In this document: in pieces, positions 37,685 through 47,502 of the stretch
How positions within the stretch are numbered: the first letter of the stretch is position 1
How the letters are laid out: each line of letters starts with the position of its first letter
NCBI GenBank assembly: GCA_963700305.1
Contig: CAVOXB010000026.1
Span: 310,001-374,000, forward strand
Source: Desulfomonile sp963700305
Lineage (GTDB): Bacteria; Desulfobacterota; Desulfomonilia; Desulfomonilales; Desulfomonilaceae
Reading direction: 5' to 3'
DNA: 64,000 nucleotides
Translations under genes and position numbers: made by a program
The notes under the pieces: generated by a model
What the model was told of the DNA's origin: nothing
The model's database searches: none
What the model saw: the letters and a program-made list of their open reading frames with translations, nothing else

Positions 37685-38055
37685 TCTTCAGCCCCTGTCA
37701 TGCGTTCGAGTTCATCATCGTCGAAACCAAAATGGTGTCCTATCTCGTGAAGCAGCACGTCTCTTATGGTTTCTACCACGTGCTGCGGAGCGCCGGCCAC
37801 CCTGAGGATGGGGCGTCGGTAAAGGTATATCCGTTCAGGAAGGACATTCAGGCTGAATACGCTCTGGTGAGTTATCGGAACACCTACATAGAGACCCAAT
37901 AGACCCCATCTGGACGGTATTTCAAGGGATTCCATCGTTTCATGGTCCGGGAAATCCTCTACGATTACCTCCACGTTTTCCATTTTTTCCTGGAATTCTT
38001 CTGGGAGTTCTTCTAGTGCTTTTGAAACTGCCCTGGCGAACAAATCCGTGTTCAC
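37681..38055 (-). CDS. Minimal zinc metallopeptidase (MpnA/DUF1025 family)
   Basis: 124 residues from the GTG at 38055 (MNTDLFARAVSKALEELPEE). The zincin motif HEIGHHFGFDD is near the C terminus, preceded by VVETIRDVLL; earlier GLYVGVPITH and ERIYLYRRPILR are typical of this family of single-domain metallopeptidases. The frame stays open further upstream to 38256 but would then overlap pth on the other strand, so the short form of usual family length is chosen. Overlaps the kinase start by four bases (GTGA), so the two are translationally coupled. Confidence 0.8.
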   Translation of the reverse strand: MNTDLFARAVSKALEELPEEFQEKMENVEVIVEDFPDHETMESLEIPSRWGLLGLYVGVPITHQSVFSLNVLPERIYLYRRPILRVAGAPQHVVETIRDVLLHEIGHHFGFDDDELERMTGAEE

Positions 38056-38092
38056 AGTGGACTCAAAATTGCGAGGGTATTGAGTTCGCGAA

Positions 38093-38785
38093 ATGCCGAA
38101 CTTGACAGTGGTCGACAATTGCGCGCATAAAATGACTTGTACCAGAAAACAGGAGCAATTGGAAGGCGCCTTGCCTGCGTCAAAACATATTGTCATATTT
38201 GGCCTCGGTAATCCGGGGAGCGCATATTCACTACAGAGACACAATCTGGGGTTCATGGTTGTAGACGAACTCGCCCGGCAAACACGGGGATCTTGGAAGA
38301 AAGAGTTGAAGACTTCCGAGACGTGCCGAACGCAAATCGAAGGTTCACCTGTGACTCTCGTAAAACCTCAAACTTTTATGAACCTTAGCGGAAAGGCTGT
38401 GGCCCCCCTCCTGAACAAGCTCCATTGTGACCCTGCAGTGGGCCTCATAGTAATCCATGACGATATGGATATAGCTTTCGGCAGGGTGAGGATAAAGGTC
38501 GGAGGAGGAGCCGGAGGACATAAGGGAGTCCGTTCCACGATGGATTCTTTGAGATTCTCTGATTTCATTCGAGTGCGTATGGGAGTTGGTCGACCGCCAG
38601 CTCATATCCCACCGGAAGTGTTTGTCTTAAGCGGTTTTAGTCCCGAAGAAAAGCCGATCGTATCGATTCTTGTTGAGGCGGGGTGCAGAGCCGTAAGGTT
38701 CATAGTGGGGCATGGGGTGGAACGGGCTCAAAACCTACTGCATTCTGAAAAAGATGAGAATGGAAGTAAGGCTGTGGTCTCTTGA
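38093..38785 (+). CDS. pth: Peptidyl-tRNA hydrolase
   Basis: Core of Pth: HIVIFGLGNPGSAYSLQRHN (active His and Asn), LVKPQTFMNLSG, VIHDDMDIAFGRVRIKVGGG, GGHKGVRSTMDSL and DFIRVRMGVGRP. It releases peptides from prematurely dropped peptidyl-tRNA. The frame opens about 30 residues before the usual N terminus; an in-frame TTG at 38171, preceded by GGAAGG, would give the normal length, so the true start may be there. Divergent from the metallopeptidase gene. Otherwise intact. Confidence 0.9.
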   Translation: MPNLTVVDNCAHKMTCTRKQEQLEGALPASKHIVIFGLGNPGSAYSLQRHNLGFMVVDELARQTRGSWKKELKTSETCRTQIEGSPVTLVKPQTFMNLSGKAVAPLLNKLHCDPAVGLIVIHDDMDIAFGRVRIKVGGGAGGHKGVRSTMDSLRFSDFIRVRMGVGRPPAHIPPEVFVLSGFSPEEKPIVSILVEAGCRAVRFIVGHGVERAQNLLHSEKDENGSKAVVS

Positions 38786-38879
38786 GCTGGGGGTTTTCCC
38801 CTTGCGCATTTGAATGGACTATAATAAAGTGGCGTGTCTTTTTGGAACAGATAATAATTCTTACCCAGGGGGTATGTAA

Positions 38880-39573
38880 ATGAGTCAGACAATAGTGAGT
38901 GAGGATCATGCTCCATTTCGCCGGCTTCTTCGCCCCGTAATAAGAGCCCTCAGGACTGCTTACATTCAGGGCACTTCCGTGGTGAAACTGATGCCGTCGG
39001 AGCGTGCCATCCAACTCTACTACAAGTATCGCCGCAAGAGCTACGATCTGCAGTGGTCCATGGATCCCGGTTACAGAAAGGGACTCAAGCGCCTGATGGA
39101 GCTGTGCGTGGAAGAAAACGACACAGTTCTCGACGTGGGCTGCGGTACGGCTTCGGCCACAGTCCTTGCGGCTGTAAAAGCTAAAGAAGTTGTAGGTATA
39201 GACCTTTCGCCCGACATGATCGAGTTGGCCGAAGGAAAAGTAAAGAAGAAGGGCATTGATAACACTTGCCTCATTACGACGTCCGTAGAGGATTACACCC
39301 CTGAAGTGCCGTTCGATAAGGTAATAAGTTCATTTATGATTCCGCATGTTAAGCCCAGCCTGCGTCCTGCCATTTATTCTTGTATGTTCAATTTCTTGAA
39401 GCCCGGTGGGACTGTAGGCCTGTTCGGTTCGCGGGGGGAAGTCTGTGACGTATACGAAACAACGGAAGTAATTGAAAAGAACCTGACAAGAGCCGGATTC
39501 GAAGAACATAGTACTTTACGACGTTTACGACATCTACAGAATTGCAGTGGCACGACGTCCGGTCGACAAATAG
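38880..39573 (+). CDS. Class I SAM-dependent methyltransferase (frameshifted at the end)
   Basis: MSQTIVSEDHAPFRRLLRPV opens the protein (GGGGGTATGTAA upstream). The SAM-binding motif is VLDVGCGTASATVLAAV near residue 84, followed by VVGIDLSPDMIELA and NFLKPGGTVGLFG. A break near 39525 shifts the frame; the repaired C terminus reads VYDIYRIAVARRPVDK and ends at 39573, whereas the unshifted frame runs into unrelated sequence and over the terminator. About 231 residues. Substrate unknown; UbiE-like fold. Followed by a strong terminator. Confidence 0.8.
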
Positions 39574-39638
39574 ATATAACGAAATCACATCTCGGCTCCC
39601 CGTTGGGCGAGGTGTCACACCACAGTCCTACACGCGAT

Positions 39639-39664
39639 AAAGGGCACGGAATCCGTGCCCTTTT
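39639..39664. terminator. Bidirectional intrinsic terminator
   Basis: AAAGGGCACGGA / TCCGTGCCCTTTT, a perfect GC-rich stem with a very small loop and A and T tracts on its two sides. Stands between the convergent methyltransferase and dehydrogenase genes and can serve both. Confidence 0.9.
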
Positions 39665-39694
39665 CACTGCATATTCCTGAGTCTAATGTGTTCT

Positions 39695-40818
39695 CTAGAA
39701 ATCTGGGGTAAGAACGATACGTTTTGTCAGTACGCCGCTGTGCGCCTCTTCAAATGCTTTCGCAATCGTCGACATGGGACGGGTCTCCAGCAGCGGATCG
39801 ATTTGAATCTTGCCACTCTGAACCATTTCCAAAACCTTGGGATAGTATTTCGGCAGGCAACCCCAAGTTCCGATCACGTCCGCATCAAAGGCCATCAGTC
39901 TACTCATGCTGTAAGAGTTTCTTCTGCATTCCGAAACCTACAATAATCAGTTTGCCTATGAATCCCAGCAAACCAAGACCGATGTCCTGAGCAGCGCCGA
40001 CGCCGGTGCATTCCGAAGATCTTCCAACCCACGTTAGCTTTTATTCCTGCTTGCTTCGCTATGCCCCTGAATTCTTCCTGAATCGCTTTGAAATCTTTGC
40101 CCTTGCTGTTGATTACATAATCCGCACCAAGTTCCAGGGCTCTCTTGAGCTTCTCCTCGCTCCTGGCTATCCCCACAATGGGCTTTGCGCCGAAGGCTTT
40201 GGCTACTTGAGCCATATAGACTCCCACTCCACCGGTGATTCCCATTATGAGCACCGGATCGCCGGCCTGGAGTTCAGCCCTCATGGCCGCCTGATAAGGA
40301 GTTGTGGCAGCATCGGCTATGACCGCGTAATTCTCAAGTGGACGACCCTTAAGATCTTCAATAATGCAAAGGTCTCCGGCTGGGACAGGGATATGACTGG
40401 AAAAACCGCCGTAGATCCCCAATGAGTTTCCCGGCATCTTTTGCGCTAGACAGCGATTGTTCCGTCCCTTGGCACAAATATCACAACCATTACAGGGCAT
40501 TACTGCAGGAACGATAACGTTCTTGCCAATCAACGATTCTGAGCCTGGGCCTGCGGCAACCACGGTCCCGGATATTTCATGCCCTAGCGTAAGGGGCGGT
40601 TTGGTAACTGTGGGAACACCGTCATAAAAATAGGACATATCCGTGTGGCACACACCGCAACCTGCGATTTTCACGAGTACTTCGCCCTGGGCGAGTTCGG
40701 GAACAGGGATTTCGGTCCGCTCCAATACTCCAGGGGCCGTAACTTTACCAGCCTCCTTATCGTAGGTCGGTCCTTTTACCATTTGCCAAGTTTGGATTTT
40801 GTCTGGAATACTCACCAC
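39695..40818 (-). CDS. bamQ: Zinc-dependent dehydrogenase, 6-hydroxycyclohex-1-ene-1-carbonyl-CoA dehydrogenase-like (two frameshifts)
   Basis: GTG start after AGGAGG. Visible: catalytic zinc ligands GCGVCHTDMSY and LGHEISG, structural zinc CNGCDICAKGRNNRC, NAD loop GITGGVGVYMAQVAKAFGAK. The phrases CLAQKMPGNSLGIYGGFSSH, SRLMAFDADVIGTWGCLPKY and the end KRIVLTPDF are as in the Had/BamQ enzymes of anaerobic benzoyl-CoA degradation, which oxidise 6-hydroxycyclohex-1-ene-1-carbonyl-CoA to the 6-oxo compound with NAD. Breaks near 40018 and 39910; repaired length about 370. No other bam genes are adjacent. Confidence 0.75.
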
Positions 40819-41134
40819 TTTTCCTCCTGTTGATGGCTGGAAGCATCATTCAGCCCAGATGGGAGAATTGCCTCTTAATTGGGAAATGTTTCAAGTCAAC
40901 GGACAAGAATATACACTTTGAGAATATTGCGGTATTCAACCTTCTGTCAAGAGAAATTGTGATTCATCATCCAAAGACGAGTCTAGCCATAGATAAATAA
41001 TTTTATGAGAAAAATTTGGATACAGTCTCCAATTGAGATCCTAAGCGAGTTCATTATACGGAAACCAGTGAACTCTAGAGACCTCGCACATCTTGCTGAG
41101 ACTCCTTTGCTTCGTTTGTTTTTTCAAACTTCCG
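40819..41134. other. Intergenic stretch, nothing supported
   Basis: Upstream region of the dehydrogenase gene, AT-rich at 40960-41030. It should hold the dehydrogenase promoter and the end of the aminotransferase transcript. No hairpin with T run recognised. Confidence 0.3.
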
Positions 41135-42031
41135 CTAACCAGCTTTGAATTTGGAAATATACTCTTCCACCATATCTGCAATTTTCAACGTCACGGGCCC
41201 CGGCTTGCCCGAACCGACAACTTTATCGTCGATCCGAGTTACAGGAAGCACGTTGCGGGTTGTTGAAACCATGAAAGACTCGCTGAATTGAGAAAGCTCG
41301 TCCAGGTGCACATCTTGTTCCAGGATTTTGATATCCTTGTGTCTGTTGATGACCTCGAACACGACTCGTCTCGTGACGCTGTCCAGAATCCTCCCATCCA
41401 ACGGGGGCGTAACGAGCTCCCCTCTGGAGTTCACAAAAAAGACGGTAAAAGTAGTGCCTTCCAGTATGGTCCTACCATCCGGGGGGTAAATGAAGATTAC
41501 ATCGTACGCGTTGTGAAGCGGCACAACCGTCTGATGTGCCATGATCGCTCCCATGTAATTGAGTAACTTCACATCGGGGTACATCCTCATGTGCGCAAAA
41601 GTGGCAAGCGCCACGCCTTTTTCGTAGCATTCCCGAGACGGAGGTACCATTTCCTGAACAGCTATGTAGAGATGCGCCCCACGGCCGGATTGCCTCATGG
41701 AGTTGCCCTCGAGCCCGCCGCTGAAGATCACATCCACGAGCAGATCGCAATTGACTCCCTGTTGAAGATTCCGATCGATCAATTCCTGCAGCAGGATTCT
41801 GAGCTCTTCCCGTCCCATGGGAGGCTTCATGTGTATGGAAGCAGCAGAATTGTACAGCCTGTCCAGGTGATCTTCGAGCCTGAAGATCTTTCCGCCGACT
41901 GTCCTGCAGGCGGTGAATATTCTATATCCTCGAATTGTCCCGCTAACGTCGTCGAGGAAGGGAAGGCACAGTTCTTCTGTCTTCACAAATCGGTCACGTT
42001 GATAGGAGATAATGGCTAACACCTCCAACAT
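41135..42031 (-). CDS. Class IV (branched-chain type) aminotransferase
   Basis: About 290 residues. Fold type IV PLP enzyme: RIFRLEDH-like KIFRLEDHLDRLYNSAASIH, the PLP lysine in YPDVKLLNYMGAIMAHQ, VIFIYPPDGRTILEGTTFTV and PPLDGRILDSVTRRVVFE, matching IlvE/D-amino-acid aminotransferase/ADC lyase proteins. The acceptor cannot be told. The start is unclear: the ATG at 42031 has no ribosome binding site, but GGAGGT lies seven bases before an in-frame ATT at 42013 that gives the N terminus ISYQRDRFVKTEE, the usual family beginning. Intact. Confidence 0.85.
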   Translation of the reverse strand: MLEVLAIISYQRDRFVKTEELCLPFLDDVSGTIRGYRIFTACRTVGGKIFRLEDHLDRLYNSAASIHMKPPMGREELRILLQELIDRNLQQGVNCDLLVDVIFSGGLEGNSMRQSGRGAHLYIAVQEMVPPSRECYEKGVALATFAHMRMYPDVKLLNYMGAIMAHQTVVPLHNAYDVIFIYPPDGRTILEGTTFTVFFVNSRGELVTPPLDGRILDSVTRRVVFEVINRHKDIKILEQDVHLDELSQFSESFMVSTTRNVLPVTRIDDKVVGSGKPGPVTLKIADMVEEYISKFKAG

Positions 42032-42211
42032 TGGAATCCATTCCCCGGCCGGGAACGGTAGCGCTTGGGGCCCCAGAATCGTCCAAGAAAAAACCGAGCG
42101 TTGTTGAGGCAGAACCCTCCGGTACGAATGCCAAACGAAGCCTGGGACTAGAAAACTAGAAGAATCAAGTTCCTTGCGGGGGAACTATGGAATCGCAGTC
42201 CTGGTCACCAA

Positions 42212-44851
42212 TCACGCAGCTTTTCCGCAGCATTTCTTGTATTTTTTTCCAGAGCCGCATGGGCACGGATCGTTTCGCCCAACTTTTTCCGTCTGGCGTC
42301 TGACTGTTTTGGGCTTAGAATCTCCGCCGGACGCTGAATCCCCACGGGATAAGACCATTTCCTGCTCGCGCTGCGGTACGATTTCTTCCAGTTCCTCTCC
42401 CGAGGCTATCTTGACCAGAAACAGATTCCTGACGGTCTCTTCCTTGATGCGCTGGCTCATGTCGATAAACATCTCGTACCCTTCTCTTTGGTATTCCTTG
42501 AGAGGATCTCTTTGACCGTAGCCTCGCAGCCCGATGCCGTCTTTCAGGTGGTCCATGCTAAGCAAGTGGTCTTTCCATTGATTGTCCACAGCCTGAAGCA
42601 TGATAAATTTTTCCAATTGCTTCATTATATCCGGGGAGATCTCCTGGGTTTTGCGCTCGTAAGCCTGCAAAGCCACTTCCACCACCTTATCCTTTATGGA
42701 TGAAGGAGTAGGAGAGTCCTGTCCGTCGAAATTGACACGAATCCCGAACTGTCCCCAGAGGCCCTCAGCCAGAGCCTGCAGATCCCAGTCCTCGAAATGG
42801 ACCTTAGGGTCTGTGAAACGGTCCACAAGGTCTTCTGCTATGTCCTCGATCATGTCCTGGATCGTCTCCCTCAGATCCTCGCCACCTAGAATAAAGCGAC
42901 GCTGAGAATAGATCACCTCGCGCTGCTTATTCATAACATCGTCGAATTCAAGAAGGTGCTTACGTATATCGAAATTGTGAGCTTCCACCTTCTTCTGGGC
43001 ATTTTCTATGGCTTTTGTGGTGTATCTGTGCTCAATTGGCTCGCCTTCCTCCAGCCCGACCCGTTCCATTATCATTTTGACCCTATCTCCGCCGAAAATT
43101 CGCATAAGGTCATCTTCTAAGCTGAGATAGAATCTGCTGGAGCCAGGATCACCTTGTCTTCCGGATCGGCCTCGTAGCTGATTATCAATACGTCGTGATT
43201 CATGGCGTTCAGTCCCGAGAATGTGCAGTCCTCCCTGTTCAATCACATTCTTTTTTTCGTCTTCGCATTGGTGTTTGAATTCCTCCAGAGCTCTGGCAAA
43301 TTCTTCCGAATCCTCGGCCTTCTTGACCTTTGCAAGAGCCAGGAAAATGGGATTGCCTCCCAGAATGATATCAGTGCCGCGACCCGCCATATTCGTGGAG
43401 ATAGTAACCGCTTTGTACCGTCCTGCCTGCGCAACTATTTCCGCCTCGAGGGCATGGTTTTTGGCATTCAGCACATTGTGAGCAATCCCGAGCTTCTTCA
43501 TCCTGCGAGCGAGGTATTCGGATTTTTCAATGGAAATCGTGCCCACAAGAACCGGCTGGCCACGTTGATAAAGGTCTTTTATTTCTTCCACGACCGCGTC
43601 GAATTTTTCCTGCTCATTCTTGTAAATCAAATCCGAATTGTCATTTCTTACCATTGGAAGATTAGTGGGAATTACAACTACTTCCAGGTTGTATATCTTC
43701 TTGAATTCAGCGGCTTCGGTATCGGCTGTTCCCGTCATGCCCGCGAGCTTATCGTACATGCGGAAATAGTTCTGAAACGTGATGGTTGCCAACGTCTGGT
43801 TTTCGTTTTCGATCTTGACGTCTTCCTTGGCTTCGAGGGCCTGATGCAATCCGTCGGAATAACGCCTGCCTGGCATGAGACGTCCGGTGAACTCGTCAAC
43901 AATTATGACCTGACCGTCCTTGACTATGTAGTCCACATCCTTCTTGAAAAGCGTGTGAGCTTTCAACGCCTGGTTCACGTGATGCAGAATTTCCATTTGG
44001 GACGGATCATAAAGGTTGGATACTGATAAGGATTTTTCGACTCTGGCTACGCCTTCTTCAGTAAGTACAACGCTTCTTGCTTTCTCATCGATAGTATAGT
44101 GCTGTTCCTTCTGCAAAGCGGGGATAATACGGTTTATTTTGTAGTATCTATCGGTATTTTCGTGGGTGGGGCCGGATATGATGAGGGGAGTTCGAGCTTC
44201 GTCCACGAGAATACTGTCGACTTCATCTACGATAGCGTAGTGGAGATCTCGCTGTGCATAGTCCTCCAGAGCGAATTTCATGTTGTCACGGAGATAATCA
44301 AACCCGAATTCGTTGTTCGTGCCGTAGGTGACGTCGCTGCCGTAAGCTATTCTACGTTCATCGTCGCTCAGATCATGAACGATAACCCCTACCGATAATC
44401 CCAAGAATTTGTATACGGCCCCCATCCATTCCGCATCACGTCTGGCCAAGTAATCGTTCACGGTTACGACATGGACGCCCTTTCCAGTAAGGGCGTTGAG
44501 GTAGACTGGAAGCGTCGCTGCAAGGGTCTTGCCTTCACCTGTCTTCATTTCGGCAATTTTCCCCTGGTGAAGAACAATCCCGCCTATCAATTGAACATCA
44601 AAATGCCGCATTCCTAGGGTTCTGATTGACGCTTCTCGAACCAGTGCGAAGGCCTCGGGCAAAAGTTCGTCGAGTTCCTCGCCCTTTTCTAGTCTTTCCC
44701 GGAACTCGACTGTCTTCTCTTTCATTTCCTCGTTAGAGAGCGCTCTCGTTTTGGGTTCGCATTCATTGATTGCACGAACCAGAGGCTCCAATTTCTTCAG
44801 GTCGCGTTCGTTCTTGCTGCCGAACAGCTTTCTTGCGATTGCGCCAAACAT
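42212..44851 (-). CDS. secA: Protein translocase ATPase SecA
   Basis: 879 residues, intact, start ATG at 44851 (MFGAIARKLFGSKNERDLKK) with AGAGGAAG upstream; an earlier in-frame ATG (44884) is less likely. Walker A MKTGEGKTLAATLP, DEAD-like VDEVDSILVDEARTPLIISG, GRGTDIILGG, RQGDPGSSRFYLSLEDDLMR, scaffold and IRA1 region LLSMDHLKDGIGLRGYGQRD, and the zinc-binding SEC-C end CPCGSGKKYKKCC. SecA drives preproteins through SecYEG. Stands alone, with a 400-base leader region. Confidence 0.98.
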   Translation of the reverse strand: MFGAIARKLFGSKNERDLKKLEPLVRAINECEPKTRALSNEEMKEKTVEFRERLEKGEELDELLPEAFALVREASIRTLGMRHFDVQLIGGIVLHQGKIAEMKTGEGKTLAATLPVYLNALTGKGVHVVTVNDYLARRDAEWMGAVYKFLGLSVGVIVHDLSDDERRIAYGSDVTYGTNNEFGFDYLRDNMKFALEDYAQRDLHYAIVDEVDSILVDEARTPLIISGPTHENTDRYYKINRIIPALQKEQHYTIDEKARSVVLTEEGVARVEKSLSVSNLYDPSQMEILHHVNQALKAHTLFKKDVDYIVKDGQVIIVDEFTGRLMPGRRYSDGLHQALEAKEDVKIENENQTLATITFQNYFRMYDKLAGMTGTADTEAAEFKKIYNLEVVVIPTNLPMVRNDNSDLIYKNEQEKFDAVVEEIKDLYQRGQPVLVGTISIEKSEYLARRMKKLGIAHNVLNAKNHALEAEIVAQAGRYKAVTISTNMAGRGTDIILGGNPIFLALAKVKKAEDSEEFARALEEFKHQCEDEKKNVIEQGGLHILGTERHESRRIDNQLRGRSGRQGDPGSSRFYLSLEDDLMRIFGGDRVKMIMERVGLEEGEPIEHRYTTKAIENAQKKVEAHNFDIRKHLLEFDDVMNKQREVIYSQRRFILGGEDLRETIQDMIEDIAEDLVDRFTDPKVHFEDWDLQALAEGLWGQFGIRVNFDGQDSPTPSSIKDKVVEVALQAYERKTQEISPDIMKQLEKFIMLQAVDNQWKDHLLSMDHLKDGIGLRGYGQRDPLKEYQREGYEMFIDMSQRIKEETVRNLFLVKIASGEELEEIVPQREQEMVLSRGDSASGGDSKPKTVRRQTEKVGRNDPCPCGSGKKYKKCCGKAA

Positions 44852-45297
44852 GTTGCTTCCTCTCACATATGGGACACGAGACAATAATTCTGTGTTGTAT
44901 CGGGGATTCTAAAATACCTCGGAAAATATCTCACCGATAAAGACAAGAGATTTGTTATTGGGTTCTCAACATTTTCGGAAAGAAACCGCCTCACTTGACT
45001 TGGAATCTGCGTCCCGGTTGGGGACAGTACTTGAGCCCTTTACCGGTGAAATCTCTAGCACAGGGCGCCTTGGGTGTCAACTTGGGGCACTTTCATTGTG
45101 ATTCAAGAAATTCCGTAAATAGGATAGTAATTTCAGAAAAGCCTGATACTGAATCGTTTATTAGTTTGCTTTATAAGCACCATGGCTGCTCTTTAAAAAC
45201 TTTACAATCATCTTTTACATTTAATAGACTGTAAATCCTTGCGTTTAATTTATGATCTGGTATTATAAAAGGCAAAACGTAATTGGGAGGTTTCCAC
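44852..45297. other. Divergent promoter region of secA and the lipoprotein gene
   Basis: No gene seen. For the plus strand, TTGCGT and TATTAT about 17 bases apart near 45238-45267 make a fair sigma-70 promoter for the lipoprotein gene. A small dyad TTTACA/TGTAAA lies at about 45216-45237. For secA, AT-rich sequence around 44905-44960 would suit a promoter but I cannot assign boxes. Confidence 0.35.
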
Positions 45298-46151
45298 ATG
45301 AGCCCCCACCGGATGGCCTCATTATTGTTGATAATTCTTGCTTGCGTTCTTTTGGTAGGTTGCTCGGACGATACCGCTGGACTGGTCCAAAAAATCGCCG
45401 ACATGGAAAAAAGGGTGCAAAAGCAGGAAAAGGACTTGAAGGACTTCGCCGGTAAATTCTCTCCACCCAAGGATTTCAGCGCTGATATTCAGCGGATAGA
45501 AGACCAGCAGGATAAAATACAGCAGACTCTCAAAACGAAAGTCGAACCAGTAAACAACAAATTGGAAGAATTTAAGACTGGGCCCAGGAAGCGCAGAAAG
45601 ACCGCGAAGACGTGGGTAAGAAACTCAAGTCTCTTGAGTCTTCAGTTGCTGAAGTCAACAAGAAAATTGAAGCCGAAATCAGGCACGGAGCTGCAAGTAA
45701 GGACCTTCCTCTGCTGAAAAAGAATATGGCAGGTTTCAGCAAGAGTGTCGAGGATCTCACCAAAGGGCTAGCCGATGTTCGCAAGGAGATCCAGGAAAAC
45801 AATGCCAAGCTGGTGAATGCGGTCAAGAAGACGCTCCCCAAGGTGAAAGATGCTGCAGTGGCTGAATTAAAAGATCAACTCGCTCCTATTGAACAGGGTC
45901 TTTCGAGTTTGAAGAGCGGCGTGGAGACCGATCGTCAGGCAATAGCGGCGATGAAGGGCCAGTCTCAGTCTCAGCCTCAGCCGCAAGCTCAGCCCCAGGC
46001 GCAGCCGCCGGTAGAATCCCCAAAAGATACCCAGGCTGTGAACAAACAAATCAAAGAATTAGAAGAGATACTTACTTCACACAAGACATATCTCCTGGAA
46101 TTGGGCTCAAAGGTCCATGAGCTGGAGCTTCAACTGAAACGACTGAATTGA
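45298..46151 (+). CDS. Coiled-coil lipoprotein (frameshifted)
   Basis: GGGAGG precedes the ATG. The signal peptide ends in the lipobox LVGC (MSPHRMASLLLIILACVLLV-GC), so the protein is lipid-anchored. The rest is one long helical coiled coil (IADMEKRVQKQEKDLKDFAG, LKSLESSVAEVNKKIEAEIR, VEDLTKGLADVRKEIQENNA) with a Gln/Pro-rich hinge (SQSQPQPQAQPQAQPP) before a final helix. A break near 45578 (GACTGGGCCC) is repaired to WAQEAQKDREDVGKKL. About 284 residues. A periplasmic spacer or adaptor is a fair guess; no enzyme domain. Confidence 0.75.
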
Positions 46152-46244
46152 CAGGGCATAATAGAAACTCTTGATAATGAATGTAGTATGTTGGATCAGG
46201 AGTAGGCCGGCATCTTGCCGGTCTTTCCTTTTCTGGCGCTTAAA

Positions 46245-46285
46245 CGAAAAACCGGGAAGACTGTCTCATTCAAGAATCTTCCCGG
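46245..46285 (-). terminator. Intrinsic terminator of the aminotransferase gene
   Basis: On the minus strand CCGGGAAGA - 16-base loop - TCTTCCCGG followed by TTTTTCG, 40 bases past the stop codon of the aminotransferase. A weaker plus-strand dyad CCGGCATCTTGCCGG with a T-rich tail at 46207-46232 may end the lipoprotein transcript. Confidence 0.75.
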
Positions 46286-46323
46286 CTGAATGCCGATCGG
46301 ATAAATAACTCAAATAGGAGGCA

Positions 46324-47502
46324 TCAAATCTCTTTGATGGCTTCCTGGAATCCCTTTAATGACCCCTCTATGGTCTCATCGGAGACGCAATATGCGATCC
46401 TAAAATACCCAGGCCCTCCGAAACCGGTTCCAGGAACGGTAAGTATAAGCTTTTTCTGAAGAATAGCCACAAACTGCACGTCGTCGGCTATAGGGCACTT
46501 TGGAAACAGGTAAAAGGCCCCTTCAGGTTTTACGCATTGATAGCCGAAGCTGGTTAGCGCTCCATACAGTCTGTCTCTACGTCTCTTATACACCGAGACG
46601 TCTACTATCTCTCTCAAGCCATCCTTTACCGCACGCTGCATCAACGAAGGTGCGTTGACAAACCCCAGTATTCGATTGGACATTACAAGGCCGTTCATTG
46701 TCTGGGCCGCTTCCTCCATTCGAGGGTTCATTGCGACATAGCCGAGGCGCTCTCCCGGGAGCGACAGGTCTTTAGAAAATGAAGTAACCACGATGCTATT
46801 CGCGTACGCCCCAAGTATACTGGGCACTTTTACACCATCGTAGATGATGCCCCTGTACGGTTCGTCGGAGATAAGTACGATCGCTCTACCTATTTCCTTG
46901 CTCTTCTTTTCGAGCAGTTCGGCCAGTCCTCGAATCTGTCCTTCGGGGAAGACTTTCCCTGTAGGATTATTGGGGGAATTGATCAGGACAGCCGCAGTTT
47001 TTGGATTGATTGCTTGTTCTATAGCTGAAAGATCTAGTGAGAAATCCCCAAGCGTGGGCACAAAAACTGTCTTCCCACAGTGATTGTCAATGTAAAATAC
47101 GTATTCCACAAAAAAAGGTTTGGGAACTATTACTTCGTCATCCGGATTGAGTATAGTCTTCAGGATCACATTTAATCCGCCGCCTGCGCCAACACTCATC
47201 ACTATACAGTTCTCATCAATTTCGACGCCCTCGTCTTCGCGGATCTTTGTTGCTACAGCAGCTCGAACTGCAGGAAGACCAGCATTCGGCATATAGGCAT
47301 GTATGCCCGGTGTGGAATCGCTCGCGGCCTCAATGATCTTTTCTTTGATTTTCTTAACTGGATCAAGATTGGGGTTCCCGAGGCTGAAATCGAACACGTT
47401 CTGAGCTCCATGTTCCTTTTTCAAACGGGCTCCTTCTTCGAACATCTTTCTTATCCAGGATGCTCTTTGCATGAATTCGACTATTTTTGCGGATGCCGGC
47501 AT
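46324..47502 (-). CDS. PLP-dependent class I aminotransferase (aspartate aminotransferase fold)
   Basis: Intact, 392 residues from the ATG at 47502 (MPASAKIVEFMQRASWIRKM), which follows AAGGAGG; two codons more are possible. Features: DFSLGNPNLDPV, YMPNAGLPAVRAAVA, SPNNPTGKVFPEG, ISDEPYRGIIYDG, PLP lysine in VVTSFSKDLSLPGERLGYVA and FGGPGYFRIAYCVS (substrate-carboxylate Arg). The substrate is not clear: aspartate, tyrosine or alanine-type subgroups share these motifs. It has a long structured leader (see promoter entry). Confidence 0.9.
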   Translation of the reverse strand: MPASAKIVEFMQRASWIRKMFEEGARLKKEHGAQNVFDFSLGNPNLDPVKKIKEKIIEAASDSTPGIHAYMPNAGLPAVRAAVATKIREDEGVEIDENCIVMSVGAGGGLNVILKTILNPDDEVIVPKPFFVEYVFYIDNHCGKTVFVPTLGDFSLDLSAIEQAINPKTAAVLINSPNNPTGKVFPEGQIRGLAELLEKKSKEIGRAIVLISDEPYRGIIYDGVKVPSILGAYANSIVVTSFSKDLSLPGERLGYVAMNPRMEEAAQTMNGLVMSNRILGFVNAPSLMQRAVKDGLREIVDVSVYKRRRDRLYGALTSFGYQCVKPEGAFYLFPKCPIADDVQFVAILQKKLILTVPGTGFGGPGYFRIAYCVSDETIEGSLKGFQEAIKEI

